A stretch of DNA of 64,000 nt. Origin: Aquaticitalea lipolytica (GTDB lineage Bacteria > Bacteroidota > Bacteroidia > Flavobacteriales > Flavobacteriaceae). Positions 44,538 through 53,081 of the stretch are shown here, piece after piece. How positions within the stretch are numbered: the stretch's first letter is position 1; each line of letters starts with the position of its first letter. The stretch lies in assembly GCF_014641635.1 (NCBI RefSeq), contig NZ_BMIC01000001.1:1370641-1434640 (forward strand), in the 5' to 3' direction. A program made the position numbers and the translations under genes. The notes under the pieces are model-generated. The model had not been told where the DNA came from. It worked only from the letters and a program-made list of their open reading frames with translations, and made no database searches.

Positions 44538-45236
44538 TTACTCTCCAGAGAAATGTGCTTCTAATTCTTTTAATGTAGCTTCACTTGTAGCTAAATCTTT
44601 TACTATTTTCCCTTTTTCGAGTACCACTATACGCTCACAAACGTCTGTAACATGCATTAAATCATGGCTAGATATAAGGACAGTTACGCCTTTTGTTTCG
44701 GCTAAATCTTTAATAATTTTTTTAAGTCTAATTTGTGTTGTTGGATCGAGATTAGCAAAAGGTTCGTCTAGAATAATAACTTCTGGATTGCCTAATAATG
44801 CAGATACTATTCCCACTTTTTTCTGGTTTCCTTTACTTAAGTCACGAAGGTATTTTTTCTGATTTAATATTTCGCCATGAAAAAAGTCTTCAAATTGTGA
44901 AACTAATGCATCAACATCTGCTTTATTTTGCCCTCTTAATTCACCAATAAAATAAAAATATTCTTCTGGTGTTAAATAGCCTATAAGGAAACTCTCATCA
45001 ATAAATGAAGATGTAAATGGTTTCCAGTCTTCACTTTGGTGAACTAATATATTATTGTTTTTAATGTGTCCTGATGTAGGCTGAATTAAATCTAACAGCA
45101 AACTAAAAAAAGTGGTTTTACCTGCTCCATTATTACCAACTAAACCAAAACTTTGTCCTTTTGGTATATCTAAATTATCGATATGTAAAACAATGTTGTC
45201 GTTATATTTTTTTGAAAGGTTTGAAGTCGTTATCAT
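44538..45236 (-). CDS. ABC transporter ATP-binding protein
   Basis: A 232-residue ATPase: Walker A GNNGAGKT (near residues 35-42), a signature written DLSKGNQKK (rather than LSGGQ), Walker B EVIILDEPFANLDP and the switch His in ISSHD. This LSKGNQKK signature is common in multidrug or bacteriocin export ATPases. It lies 12 bases after the DUF5687 permease gene and works with it. Confidence 0.92.
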   Translation of the reverse strand: MITTSNLSKKYNDNIVLHIDNLDIPKGQSFGLVGNNGAGKTTFFSLLLDLIQPTSGHIKNNNILVHQSEDWKPFTSSFIDESFLIGYLTPEEYFYFIGELRGQNKADVDALVSQFEDFFHGEILNQKKYLRDLSKGNQKKVGIVSALLGNPEVIILDEPFANLDPTTQIRLKKIIKDLAETKGVTVLISSHDLMHVTDVCERIVVLEKGKIVKDLATSEATLKELEAHFSGE

Positions 45237-45248
45237 GTGTTATGTGTA

Positions 45249-46727
45249 TTAATTATCTTGACTAAAAGCGTTAATCATTTTATATTTTGAATCTAAATAT
45301 TTTTCTGTGATGAATTTCATTAGTTTTTGGTGAAAAACCATTCCTAATAATCCTAAAATAGTAAGTGCAGCAATACCACTTTCAAAATTGATAGTGTAAT
45401 AAAACAATGCAAAAATTCCCATTGGCAAAAACATTAAAGGAAACCCAATAAGCCATTGCATTGCACCTGTGCCTTGGTAGTTAAATGCAGCTCTTTGGTT
45501 TAAATCTATTTTTTTTCGATTGAAAGATCCTCCAAACAAAATAACATGTGTATTAACACCAATATTATAAATAGCTGCAGCAAAATGCGCAAGTAAAATA
45601 TCCCAACCAAAATACACGTAAGGTATACTCAATACAAAAAGGATTATAACACTTAGTGACATTAAAGTAAATTTAGATTTCAGATAATCTTGATAAGTGA
45701 TGTTTTGACTCATTAGCATTTTGTAATAACCACTATCCCAAGCAGGAACAAACTGCCCAAAATTGATAAGAAAAATACCTGTTACAAAAATCCCTACAAA
45801 GGCAAAAAACCAAGGCATATTTTGGTAGACTGGATTTGGATAAAAGAACAACCCATAAAGCAATCCAACAACTATTAAAAATACACTCGATCTGGGTCTT
45901 TTATTTCTCCAGATTAGTTTTAAATCGAGTTGCATAAAAGGTGCTACTTTGCCAAAACGTCTTGTCCAAGCCATATCTGCAACCTTCACTTCCTGAGTTT
46001 TAGATTTTAATGAACTATCTAAAAACAGTTTTGCTCGTAATATTCTATAATTATAAAGATATAATCCAACCAATAGAAGAATAGGTATACAAAGCAATAA
46101 AGGGTTTTCAGCAATACTTAAAACTGCTTTTGACACAATTTCTGAAAAAGAAACAATATTAAAGTAATTAAGAGCAAACAAAACTGATGTTGTCGCTATT
46201 AATGGTAAAAACGATAAGTCGCTTTCTGCTGTAAGACTTTCAATAATAAAATTTAAGAAGTTGATAATAAGTGTTATCAATAACATAACAAACATCCAAA
46301 CGATTGTTGTTGATACGTTATAACCTTCTGAAATTAATACTAGCCCAAACGGAATTACTGCAAAAAGAGGTAAAAAGTTAAGGAACGAAAGTGCAGATTT
46401 GCCTAAAACAAAATTAACCACACTACTTCTTTTAATTGGAAGTGTTAACAAGGGTTTTACACTCATTACTGGCAGTTTCTGAAAGAAAAAACGCATGAGT
46501 AAATCAGCAATAATCCAATAGAATATAAAACCATTAACAATCACAAACGGATCATTATCTGGATACATTTTTTTAAGAATTGGATAAAGTGCAAGTCCGC
46601 CTAATAAAAACATTGCAATGAAATAAAGTGCAAAAAACACCAATAGTATATTTAATCCAAGACTCTTTTGCCAATAAGACGATCGGAAGTATTGTTTCCA
46701 CTCTAATCTTAAAAAATGTTTAATCAT
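45249..46727 (-). CDS. DUF5687 membrane protein (ABC permease)
   Basis: A 492-residue protein with about 12 membrane helices belonging to DUF5687, the permease partner of the ATPase that follows it. The N-terminus (MIKHFLRLEWKQYFRSSYWQKSLG) is cytoplasmic with aromatic and basic residues. The substrate is not known. The two genes form an operon and diverge from the reductase gene. Confidence 0.85.
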   Translation of the reverse strand: MIKHFLRLEWKQYFRSSYWQKSLGLNILLVFFALYFIAMFLLGGLALYPILKKMYPDNDPFVIVNGFIFYWIIADLLMRFFFQKLPVMSVKPLLTLPIKRSSVVNFVLGKSALSFLNFLPLFAVIPFGLVLISEGYNVSTTIVWMFVMLLITLIINFLNFIIESLTAESDLSFLPLIATTSVLFALNYFNIVSFSEIVSKAVLSIAENPLLLCIPILLLVGLYLYNYRILRAKLFLDSSLKSKTQEVKVADMAWTRRFGKVAPFMQLDLKLIWRNKRPRSSVFLIVVGLLYGLFFYPNPVYQNMPWFFAFVGIFVTGIFLINFGQFVPAWDSGYYKMLMSQNITYQDYLKSKFTLMSLSVIILFVLSIPYVYFGWDILLAHFAAAIYNIGVNTHVILFGGSFNRKKIDLNQRAAFNYQGTGAMQWLIGFPLMFLPMGIFALFYYTINFESGIAALTILGLLGMVFHQKLMKFITEKYLDSKYKMINAFSQDN

Positions 46728-46807
46728 AATTTTGGTTGGGTTTATAGCATTAGTAATAATATTCTCTTTTTTGTTACAATCAAATCTTAAATGGCATTAT
46801 ACTTTCT

Positions 46808-46815
46808 TATTTTTG
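46808..46815 (+). promoter_or_regulatory. -7 element of the PaaE-like reductase gene
   Basis: TATTTTTG, a full TAnnTTTG match, 14 bases before the ATG at 46830. It supports that start over the earlier ATG at 46791. The nearest TTG is too far upstream for a standard -33 element. Confidence 0.5.
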
Positions 46816-46829
46816 CAAAAAAAAAAGTA

Positions 46830-47885
46830 ATGTCACATTTTTATAAACTTACAATAAAAGATATTCATAGAGAAACAGACAAAGCTGTAGTTTTAAGTTT
46901 TGATGTACCTCAAGACAAAAAAGCCGAATTTAAGTTTAAAGCTGGTCAGTATATCACTTTAAAAACAACCATCGAAGAAAATGAAGTGCGCAGAGATTAT
47001 TCTATTTGCTCGTCTCCTAAAAGTGGTGATTTAAAAGTAGCTGTTAAAGAAGTTGAAAACGGAACCTTTTCGTCTTATGTAAATAATACCCTTAAAGTTG
47101 GCGATAGTTTAGAGGTTGCTATACCAAAAGGTCGTTTTGTTTTTGAGCCTAACGATAATAAAACAAAAAACATTGCTGCCTTTGCTGCAGGTAGTGGAAT
47201 TACTCCTGTTTTAAGCATTATAAAATGTGCTTTAGAAGAAGAAGTTTATAGTAAAGTAATACTTGTTTATGGCAACAAAACAACTAGTGATACTATGTTT
47301 TTAAACGAGTTACTAGAACTTCAACATGCATATAAAGATCGTTTTTCAATTCAATTTGTATTTAGCCAGGCAGATGAAGATGAAGCTATTTTTGGACGAA
47401 TAGAAAAAAGCACTGTTAACTATGTAATGAAAAACAAGCACAAGAATATCGATGTTGACGCTTATTACCTATGTGGACCAGAAGCAATGATTTATGCTGT
47501 AAAAGATGTGTTAACAGACAGTAATATTGATAAAGAAAGAATTCATTTTGAACTGTTTAAAGCAGCAAAAACAACAGATGTAGAACAAACTTCGGTATCT
47601 GATGGTAAAACTAAGATTACTATTATTTTAGATGAAGAAACATCTACTTTCGAAATGTCTCAAAAACAATCTATACTTGAAGCTGCTTTAGATGAAGACC
47701 TTGACGCACCTTATTCTTGCCAAGGCGGAATTTGTAGTAGCTGTTTGGCTAGACTAACTGAAGGAGAAGTTAAAATGCGTCAAAACAATATTTTAACTGA
47801 TAGTGAACTTGCAGAAGGTTTAATTTTAACTTGTCAGGCTCATCCAACAACCTCAACAATTAAAGTAGATTACGATGATATTTAA
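46830..47885 (+). CDS. PaaE-like ferredoxin/flavin reductase
   Basis: A 351-residue NAD(P)H oxidoreductase of the phenylacetyl-CoA epoxidase subunit E/ferredoxin-NADP reductase type. Order: FAD domain with RDYSICSSP (residue 54 on) and GTFSSYV, NAD(P)H domain (AAGSGITPVLSII, YLCGPEAMIYAV), and a C-terminal plant-type [2Fe-2S] domain with cysteines in SCQGGICSSCLARL and LTCQAHP. It passes electrons from NAD(P)H to an oxygenase or other acceptor. paaABCD genes are not in the window, so phenylacetate degradation is not shown. The start at 46830 is chosen because the -7 motif lies before it. Confidence 0.9.
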   Translation: MSHFYKLTIKDIHRETDKAVVLSFDVPQDKKAEFKFKAGQYITLKTTIEENEVRRDYSICSSPKSGDLKVAVKEVENGTFSSYVNNTLKVGDSLEVAIPKGRFVFEPNDNKTKNIAAFAAGSGITPVLSIIKCALEEEVYSKVILVYGNKTTSDTMFLNELLELQHAYKDRFSIQFVFSQADEDEAIFGRIEKSTVNYVMKNKHKNIDVDAYYLCGPEAMIYAVKDVLTDSNIDKERIHFELFKAAKTTDVEQTSVSDGKTKITIILDEETSTFEMSQKQSILEAALDEDLDAPYSCQGGICSSCLARLTEGEVKMRQNNILTDSELAEGLILTCQAHPTTSTIKVDYDDI

Positions 47886-47967
47886 TGTTGCTTGTCGAAT
47901 AAATTTGTTTTTTATCGCATTTAAGCAGCCTTTTGTCGAAAATGCATAACATTTTCCTACAAAAACA

Positions 47968-47997
47968 TTGCGCATCGTTTTAAACAAAATATTTTAG
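47968..47997 (+). promoter_or_regulatory. Candidate promoter of a small RNA
   Basis: TTG, 19 bases, TATTTTAG. The -7 version and spacing are nearly the same as for recA (TTG, 20, TATTTTAG). It lies in a gene-free stretch and points at no gene, only at the terminator at 48049. Confidence 0.5.
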
Positions 47998-48001
47998 AGC
48001 A

Positions 48002-48076
48002 GATTTAATCGTAATTTAGGGATTATCTATTGCAAAGCGATAAATCGGCCCTACTCTTCGGAGTAGGGTTTTTTAT
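48002..48076 (+). ncRNA. Candidate small RNA of about 75 nt
   Basis: Between a -33/-7 promoter candidate (47968-47997) and a strong intrinsic terminator (48049-48074), with no start codon and long ORF between. A first hairpin can form from TTATC (48023-48027) and GATAA (48039-48043), extended by TAGGG (48017) with CCCTA (48049). That outer stem uses the same bases as the left arm of the terminator, so the two folds exclude each other. The right end overlaps the last codons of the opposing GT9 gene by a few bases. It is not a known RNA family to me. Confidence 0.4.
48049..48074 (+). terminator. Intrinsic terminator with a UUCG loop
   Basis: CCCTACTC and GAGTAGGG close a very stable UUCG tetraloop, followed by six T's on the + strand. 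There is no T-run on the minus strand, so it is directional. It is 164 bases past the reductase gene, which is far for a gene terminator. Confidence 0.9.
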
Positions 48077-49092
48077 ATTAAGCTATTAATTTTATTGATA
48101 ACTAACTCTGGCGAAATAGACTTCATGGCATTTTTGTAACTCTCTGGGAATTTGTTGCCATATATAGAGGTTGGAATTTCTGGATATATATTTCTATTTG
48201 CTAAAAGCGCGTTTTCGGGATTCTGATTAAAGGGATAGAAACCTGCAAAAGGATGTGTAACACCCCAAAGTGTCACAACATTAATTCCTAACATTGCTGC
48301 TATGTGAGCATTCCCAGAATCCATAGACAACATTACATCAAGATTAGAAATAACATCTAGTTCTTCATCTAAACTTAACATTCCAGCTACATTTACAACA
48401 TTATTAAATTTAGATTCGAAATCATTTAAAATTTTGATTTCATGTTCTCCTCCTCCAAATAGTAACACTTTGTTGTTTTTAGACAACTCCTTTATTACTT
48501 CTTCCATAAGATGTAAAGGATACATTTTAGACTCATACGTTGCAAAAGGAGCTATTCCAATCCATTTTTTTGAATCGTTTCCTACAATAGCAAGTGTTTT
48601 TGATGCCAACTCTTTTCGTTTTGGAAAACTAGGTTTTGATAAGTTTATAGGGAAACCTAATTGCTTAAAAACTTCAACATATCGTTGATGAGTTGTTATA
48701 AGTTGTACAAAATTTTTACCATTAATGAGGGCTTTTTTATCTTCCCTTCCTTTGTCTATTTGTACAACATTAATTCCAAAGAAAAAGAATTTTAAAATAT
48801 TTGTTCGCAATACATTATGCAAATCGGCTACTGCATCAATATTAAGTTTTGCTAATGCTCTTGATAATTTTAAAAGTCCAAAAATGCCTTTGTGTTTTCC
48901 TTTTAAATCTGGAGAAAACACAGTAACATTTGGTAAATCTCTAAAAAATGGATTAAAAAAACCTCTTGTTAAAACTGTAATTTTTACGTTAGGATATTGC
49001 TGTGTAAAGGCTCTTAAAACAGGAATAGTCATTGCCACGTCTCCCATTGCCGAAAGACGAATAACTAATATATGTTTTATTGTTTTAGGCAT
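48073..49092 (-). CDS. Glycosyltransferase family 9 (heptosyltransferase-like)
   Basis: A 339-residue GT-B enzyme of family GT9, which adds heptose or a related sugar to the LPS core in the cytoplasm. N-terminal HILVIRLSAMGDVAMTIPVL and the C-terminal ligand region VMLSMDSGNAHIAAMLGINVVTLWG are typical. The DUF4254 gene lies 47 bases upstream and is in the same operon. Confidence 0.88.
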   Translation of the reverse strand: MPKTIKHILVIRLSAMGDVAMTIPVLRAFTQQYPNVKITVLTRGFFNPFFRDLPNVTVFSPDLKGKHKGIFGLLKLSRALAKLNIDAVADLHNVLRTNILKFFFFGINVVQIDKGREDKKALINGKNFVQLITTHQRYVEVFKQLGFPINLSKPSFPKRKELASKTLAIVGNDSKKWIGIAPFATYESKMYPLHLMEEVIKELSKNNKVLLFGGGEHEIKILNDFESKFNNVVNVAGMLSLDEELDVISNLDVMLSMDSGNAHIAAMLGINVVTLWGVTHPFAGFYPFNQNPENALLANRNIYPEIPTSIYGNKFPESYKNAMKSISPELVINKINSLI

Positions 49093-49139
49093 CTCAACTT
49101 CGCTTGAAGAGTTTCTGAAGTAGCTTCAGAATTATAAGA

Positions 49140-49748
49140 TTATTTTTGACTTCTTAAAACTGGGTTAAGTTCATCGTCATTATACATCTTCATTTGCTTG
49201 TATACCTTCATATACTTGTCTCCTTTTTTAATATCATTTAGCAAAGTATCTATCGCAGTCGATAAATCAACTCGCTGCTCTAATAAAATGTCTAATTTTT
49301 TCTGGCAAGCATTTCTGTGTGATTCAGAAGCATCTTTACGCGTTGCTTCTTCATTCATATGATATATTTTAAGAGCTAAAATTGACAATCTATCAATTCC
49401 CCATGCTGGACTTTCGGTATTAATAGTTGCATTTTCTTTTGGAGTTACATGTTTATATTCTTCAAGAAAATAACTATCAATATACTCAACCATATCTGTT
49501 CTATCTTGATTAGATGCGTCTATTTGGCGTTTAAGTTTTAAAGCAGCAACAGGGTCTATTTGAGGGTCGCGAATAATATCTTCATAATGCCATTGCACTG
49601 TATCTATCCAGCATTTACGATACAATAAGTGCTCTAACAAATTGGTGCTCTTGTCGTAAATGTTTGTGAACGGCTGGTCTACAGTGTTTTTTATATGATA
49701 CGTTTTAATAACGTCTTGAAAAATACTATTGGCTTTACTCGTAAACAT
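49140..49748 (-). CDS. DUF4254 protein
   Basis: A 202-residue soluble, helical protein of DUF4254, found next to heptosyltransferase genes in Bacteroidota. Conserved parts are LLYRKCWIDTVQWHYEDIIRDP and WGIDRLSILALKIYHMNEEA. No catalytic motif is known. Start chosen at 49748 because the frame upstream (to 49799) crosses a -7 motif. It diverges from upp. Confidence 0.85.
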   Translation of the reverse strand: MFTSKANSIFQDVIKTYHIKNTVDQPFTNIYDKSTNLLEHLLYRKCWIDTVQWHYEDIIRDPQIDPVAALKLKRQIDASNQDRTDMVEYIDSYFLEEYKHVTPKENATINTESPAWGIDRLSILALKIYHMNEEATRKDASESHRNACQKKLDILLEQRVDLSTAIDTLLNDIKKGDKYMKVYKQMKMYNDDELNPVLRSQK

Positions 49749-49766
49749 GATATTAATTTTAGAGCA

Positions 49767-49774
49767 CAAATATA
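49767..49774 (-). promoter_or_regulatory. -7 element of the DUF4254-GT9 operon
   Basis: Minus-strand TATATTTG, an exact TAnnTTTG, 18 bases before the DUF4254 ATG. On the opposite strand a TAACTTTA (49788-49795) is a possible -7 for upp. Confidence 0.5.
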
Positions 49775-49821
49775 AGCCTAAATTAATTAACTTTACCACT
49801 CAAAACCTCAACAATTGCCTT

Positions 49822-50481
49822 ATGCAAATTCATAATCTAACTGAAAAAAATTCAATACTAAATACTTTTATTTCTGAATTAAGAGATGTTAATGTTCAAA
49901 AAGACAGAATGCGTTTTAGACGAAATATTGAGCGTGTTGGTGAGGTTTTAGGTTATGAGTTAAGCAAAGTTTTAAATTATACACCATCTGATGTAAAAAC
50001 TCCATTAGGAAAAAGTCGTGTCAATTTACCTCAAAATGATATTGTTATCTGTTCTATTTTAAGAGCTGGTGTGCCTTTGCATAATGGGCTTTTAAATTAT
50101 TTTGACAACTCTGAAAATGCTTTTATTTCAGCATATAGACATCATAAGGATAATCCTGAAGATTTTGAAATTATTGTTGAGTATTTAGCGTGTCCAAATC
50201 TTGATGGAAAAACGTTAATCTTAGCCGATCCAATGTTAGCAACAGGTCAATCTTTAGTTTCTACCTACAAAGCTTTAAAGCCTTATGGAACACCAAAAGA
50301 AGTACATTTAGTAAGTGTAATTGGCGCCAAACCAGGCGTTGATTATGTTAAAAAACATTTTAATGAAAACACACATCTTTGGATAGCAACAATAGACGAT
50401 GAGTTAAATGACAAAGGTTATATTGTGCCTGGACTTGGAGATGCTGGAGATTTAGCGTTTGGGAATAAGTTACAACACTAG
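49822..50481 (+). CDS. upp: Uracil phosphoribosyltransferase
   Basis: Salvages uracil to UMP with PRPP. 219 residues from the ATG at 49822; the longer frame from 49729 overlaps the DUF4254 gene and promoters, so it is rejected. The PRPP loop is LADPMLATGQSL and the uracil-binding end is YIVPGLGDAGDLAFG. Conserved ILRAGVPLHNGLL is also present. The 3' end overlaps the convergent DUF6427 gene by 12 bases. Confidence 0.96.
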   Translation: MQIHNLTEKNSILNTFISELRDVNVQKDRMRFRRNIERVGEVLGYELSKVLNYTPSDVKTPLGKSRVNLPQNDIVICSILRAGVPLHNGLLNYFDNSENAFISAYRHHKDNPEDFEIIVEYLACPNLDGKTLILADPMLATGQSLVSTYKALKPYGTPKEVHLVSVIGAKPGVDYVKKHFNENTHLWIATIDDELNDKGYIVPGLGDAGDLAFGNKLQH

Positions 50482-51393
50482 TGCTATAATTGGAGTTATT
50501 ACCAAAACCCAAACAATAACTTCTTTAAACCAAGTTTCTTCAATAACTTCTAAATAATTGGTCATTATAATAGCTAATGGTGCAAAAAGAAATAAAAACT
50601 CACTACCAGTTTTGTTTGGAGAAACAGCTATAATTAATAGCCCAATTAATGACGATATAATAACCAGCACAAAAGAAGGTCTGTAAGTTTTAGCCTTATT
50701 TTTTATATGCTTTATAAAAAAGAATGATGCCCAAGTTCCGTAAGAAATTAAAATTGTAGTTGCTATTATTATTCGTTTAGAATTTAGCCCTGTAAAATCG
50801 AAACTATACGCCCAGAAATCGTTTAAATATGCAACAAAATCTATATTAAATATCATCATTAAAGACATTGTAATTACAGCTACAGCAATTACACCTGTAA
50901 ATGGAACTATCCAGTTTTTAACACCTGTTATTGAATATAAAATCATTGCGGCAAAAATGAGAATAAAAAATAATGATGCCCAGAAATAAAGAAGAGCAGC
51001 AAGGCTTATCCAAAACGCAGAATCAAAAAGCTTCTTTTTTATTTCTTTTTGTGATCTTAAACTAATAATTCTTCTGAATGCTAATAAAATAAAAAGGTTG
51101 GCTAATAGTATTTTTGTGTTACATAGTGTTTCTGGTAAAACAGTAATAAACAGTCCAAACATCAATATTTTATAGCTATTTTTTTTAGTGAGGTTATTTC
51201 TGCTTACTAAAAAATCTAATAAAAATAAAGATGCTAAAACAAATGAAAAGTACAGTGTTTGTTCAAAAAATAATTGAAAAGTAAGAGGCTCACTTAATGT
51301 ATTTGTTTTAGTAATAATAAAAACAAAAAGCAATAACACACATATAGTTGCAATGTGAATAGGTTTTGCTTTACTAAAAAAACTTGAAATCAT
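50470..51393 (-). CDS. DUF6427 membrane protein
   Basis: A 307-residue protein with about eight or nine membrane helices and few charged loops, best matched to DUF6427 from its position (between upp and DUF6341/purD) and topology. Function is unknown. It overlaps the end of upp by 12 bases in the convergent sense. Confidence 0.72.
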   Translation of the reverse strand: MISSFFSKAKPIHIATICVLLLFVFIITKTNTLSEPLTFQLFFEQTLYFSFVLASLFLLDFLVSRNNLTKKNSYKILMFGLFITVLPETLCNTKILLANLFILLAFRRIISLRSQKEIKKKLFDSAFWISLAALLYFWASLFFILIFAAMILYSITGVKNWIVPFTGVIAVAVITMSLMMIFNIDFVAYLNDFWAYSFDFTGLNSKRIIIATTILISYGTWASFFFIKHIKNKAKTYRPSFVLVIISSLIGLLIIAVSPNKTGSEFLFLFAPLAIIMTNYLEVIEETWFKEVIVWVLVITPIIALVL

Positions 51394-51470
51394 ATATTCA
51401 ATTTAAACGAATTACCTAAAACATGAGGAAATTACTATTAATCTTTTTAATATTTAAAATAAAAAATATG

Positions 51471-51478
51471 TAATTTTG
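51471..51478 (+). promoter_or_regulatory. -7 element of the DUF6341 gene
   Basis: TAATTTTG, an exact TAnnTTTG, 23 bases before the ATG at 51502. No TTG lies at the -33 distance. Confidence 0.45.
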
Positions 51479-51501
51479 CAGTGTAAATATATAATTATAC
51501 T

Positions 51502-51729
51502 ATGAAAGATTTCTTTTACGCTATACAAGATTTATTTGTAAATGTTTTATTTGCTCCATTTGATGCACTACGTTCTTTAGAATTAACAAACTGGTGGTCT
51601 GCAAATTTTATGTCTTGGCTTTTTATTGTTATTGGAATGGTTGCATTTGTTTATTGGATGTTACAACTTAAAAAATACAATGATAATGGAGAAGAAGATA
51701 AAAGTATTTCTTCTCATTCATATTTATAA
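51502..51729 (+). CDS. DUF6341 small membrane protein
   Basis: A 75-residue protein: an amphipathic N-terminal part (FFYAIQDLFVNVLFAPFDALR), one membrane helix (FMSWLFIVIGMVAFVYWML) and a short acidic tail. It resembles DUF6341, a flavobacterial family of unknown role found beside purD. Its stop overlaps the convergent purD stop by six bases. Confidence 0.75.
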   Translation: MKDFFYAIQDLFVNVLFAPFDALRSLELTNWWSANFMSWLFIVIGMVAFVYWMLQLKKYNDNGEEDKSISSHSYL

Positions 51730-52995
51730 ATCAAAACCAATATCCTTACGATAATTCATCTTATCGAAATGTAGTTTTTCTATATTTTGATAAGATTTTT
51801 TTATGGCTTCTTGGTAAGTATTTCCATAAGACGTTATAGCCATAACACGGCCTCCTGAAGTTATAACTTTACCATCTTTAAGTACTGCTCCTGCATGAAA
51901 TGGTATTGAGTCTTTTATACTATCAATTCCTTTAATTTCTTTTCCTTTTTCATAAGCCTCAGGATATCCACCAGACACTAACATAACTGTAGTAGCAGCT
52001 CGTTGGTCAATTTCTATGTTAATCTTATCTAATGTTTGGTTTGAAATCGCTTGAAAAATTTCAACTAAATCATTTTTAAGCCTAGGTAAAACAACTTCCG
52101 TCTCAGGATCTCCCATTCGTACGTTGTACTCAATAACTTTAGGGTCATTGCCAACTTTAATTAAGCCTATAAACACAAAACCTTTGTACGGTAAATTATC
52201 TTTTTGAAGACCAATAATTGTTGGTTTTACAATACGCTCTTCAATTTTAGTTAAAAACTCATCTGTTGCAAAAGGGACTGGAGATACTGCTCCCATTCCT
52301 CCTGTGTTTAATCCTGTATCACCTTCGCCTATTCGCTTGTAGTCTTTTGCTGTAGGCAGAATTTTGTAATTTTTACCATCAGTTAACACAAAACAACTTA
52401 ACTCTATACCGTCAAGAAATTCTTCAATAACTACTTTAGTGCTAGCTTCGCCAAATTTAGCATTAATCAGCATGTTTTTTAGTTCTGATTTTGCTTCGTT
52501 TAAGTCATTCAAAATTAAAACGCCTTTACCAGCAGCTAATCCATCTGCTTTTAAAACGTATGGAGGGTTTAATGTTTCTAAAAATTTATAGCCTTCTTCA
52601 ACATTATTCTTATTAAAACTTTTATATGCTGCTGTTGGAATATTATGACGATACAAAAACTCTTTAGCGAATTCTTTGCTTCCTTCTAGTTCTGCGGCAG
52701 CTTTTTGTGGCCCAATTACTGAAACATGCTTTAAATCATCATCATTCAAAAAGTAGTCATGAATACCTAACACTAAAGGGTCTTCTGGCCCAACCACAAC
52801 CATATCTATTTTTTTAGATATTACTAAATCTTTTATGGCTTTAAAATCGGTAACTTTTATCTCAATATTTGTTGCAATTTGCGCAGTTCCAGAGTTTCCT
52901 GGAGCAACATAAAGTGTTTCACATAAAGGGCTTTGGGCGATTTTCCACGCGAAAGTATGTTCTCTTCCACCTGAACCAAGAATTAAAATTGTCAT
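51724..52995 (-). CDS. purD: Phosphoribosylamine--glycine ligase
   Basis: The second step of purine synthesis: 5-phosphoribosylamine plus glycine plus ATP to GAR. 423 residues with the N-terminal ILILGSGGREHTFAWK, the ATP-grasp part LKADGLAAGKGVLI, and NVRMGDPETEVVLPRL. The frame from 53034 adds 13 residues and crosses a -7 motif, so the ATG at 52995 is chosen. Other pur genes are not nearby. Confidence 0.95.
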   Translation of the reverse strand: MTILILGSGGREHTFAWKIAQSPLCETLYVAPGNSGTAQIATNIEIKVTDFKAIKDLVISKKIDMVVVGPEDPLVLGIHDYFLNDDDLKHVSVIGPQKAAAELEGSKEFAKEFLYRHNIPTAAYKSFNKNNVEEGYKFLETLNPPYVLKADGLAAGKGVLILNDLNEAKSELKNMLINAKFGEASTKVVIEEFLDGIELSCFVLTDGKNYKILPTAKDYKRIGEGDTGLNTGGMGAVSPVPFATDEFLTKIEERIVKPTIIGLQKDNLPYKGFVFIGLIKVGNDPKVIEYNVRMGDPETEVVLPRLKNDLVEIFQAISNQTLDKINIEIDQRAATTVMLVSGGYPEAYEKGKEIKGIDSIKDSIPFHAGAVLKDGKVITSGGRVMAITSYGNTYQEAIKKSYQNIEKLHFDKMNYRKDIGFDL

Positions 52996-53013
52996 GTTGT
53001 GTGTTGTTTGCCG

Positions 53014-53021
53014 CAAAAATA
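53014..53021 (-). promoter_or_regulatory. -7 element of purD
   Basis: Minus-strand TATTTTTG, exact TAnnTTTG, 18 bases before the ATG at 52995. No purine riboswitch-like structure was seen in the short leader. Confidence 0.5.
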
Positions 53022-53081
53022 AAACTAATGCCACTAATACACGAATAATTTTTATTTACTTTACATAAATTATGTTTTAGC

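Noticed and set aside
46771-46815. -33 TTG paired with the reductase -7 element
   Set aside because: The spacing is 34 bases, far longer than usual; only the -7 element is kept.
48049-48074. Terminator of the GT9 gene on the minus strand
   Set aside because: The T-run lies only on the + strand side; on the minus strand the stem is followed by CCGATTT, so it does not serve GT9.
49729-49821. N-terminal extension of upp
   Set aside because: These codons overlap the DUF4254 gene start and its -7 motif; the ATG at 49822 gives the normal Upp length.
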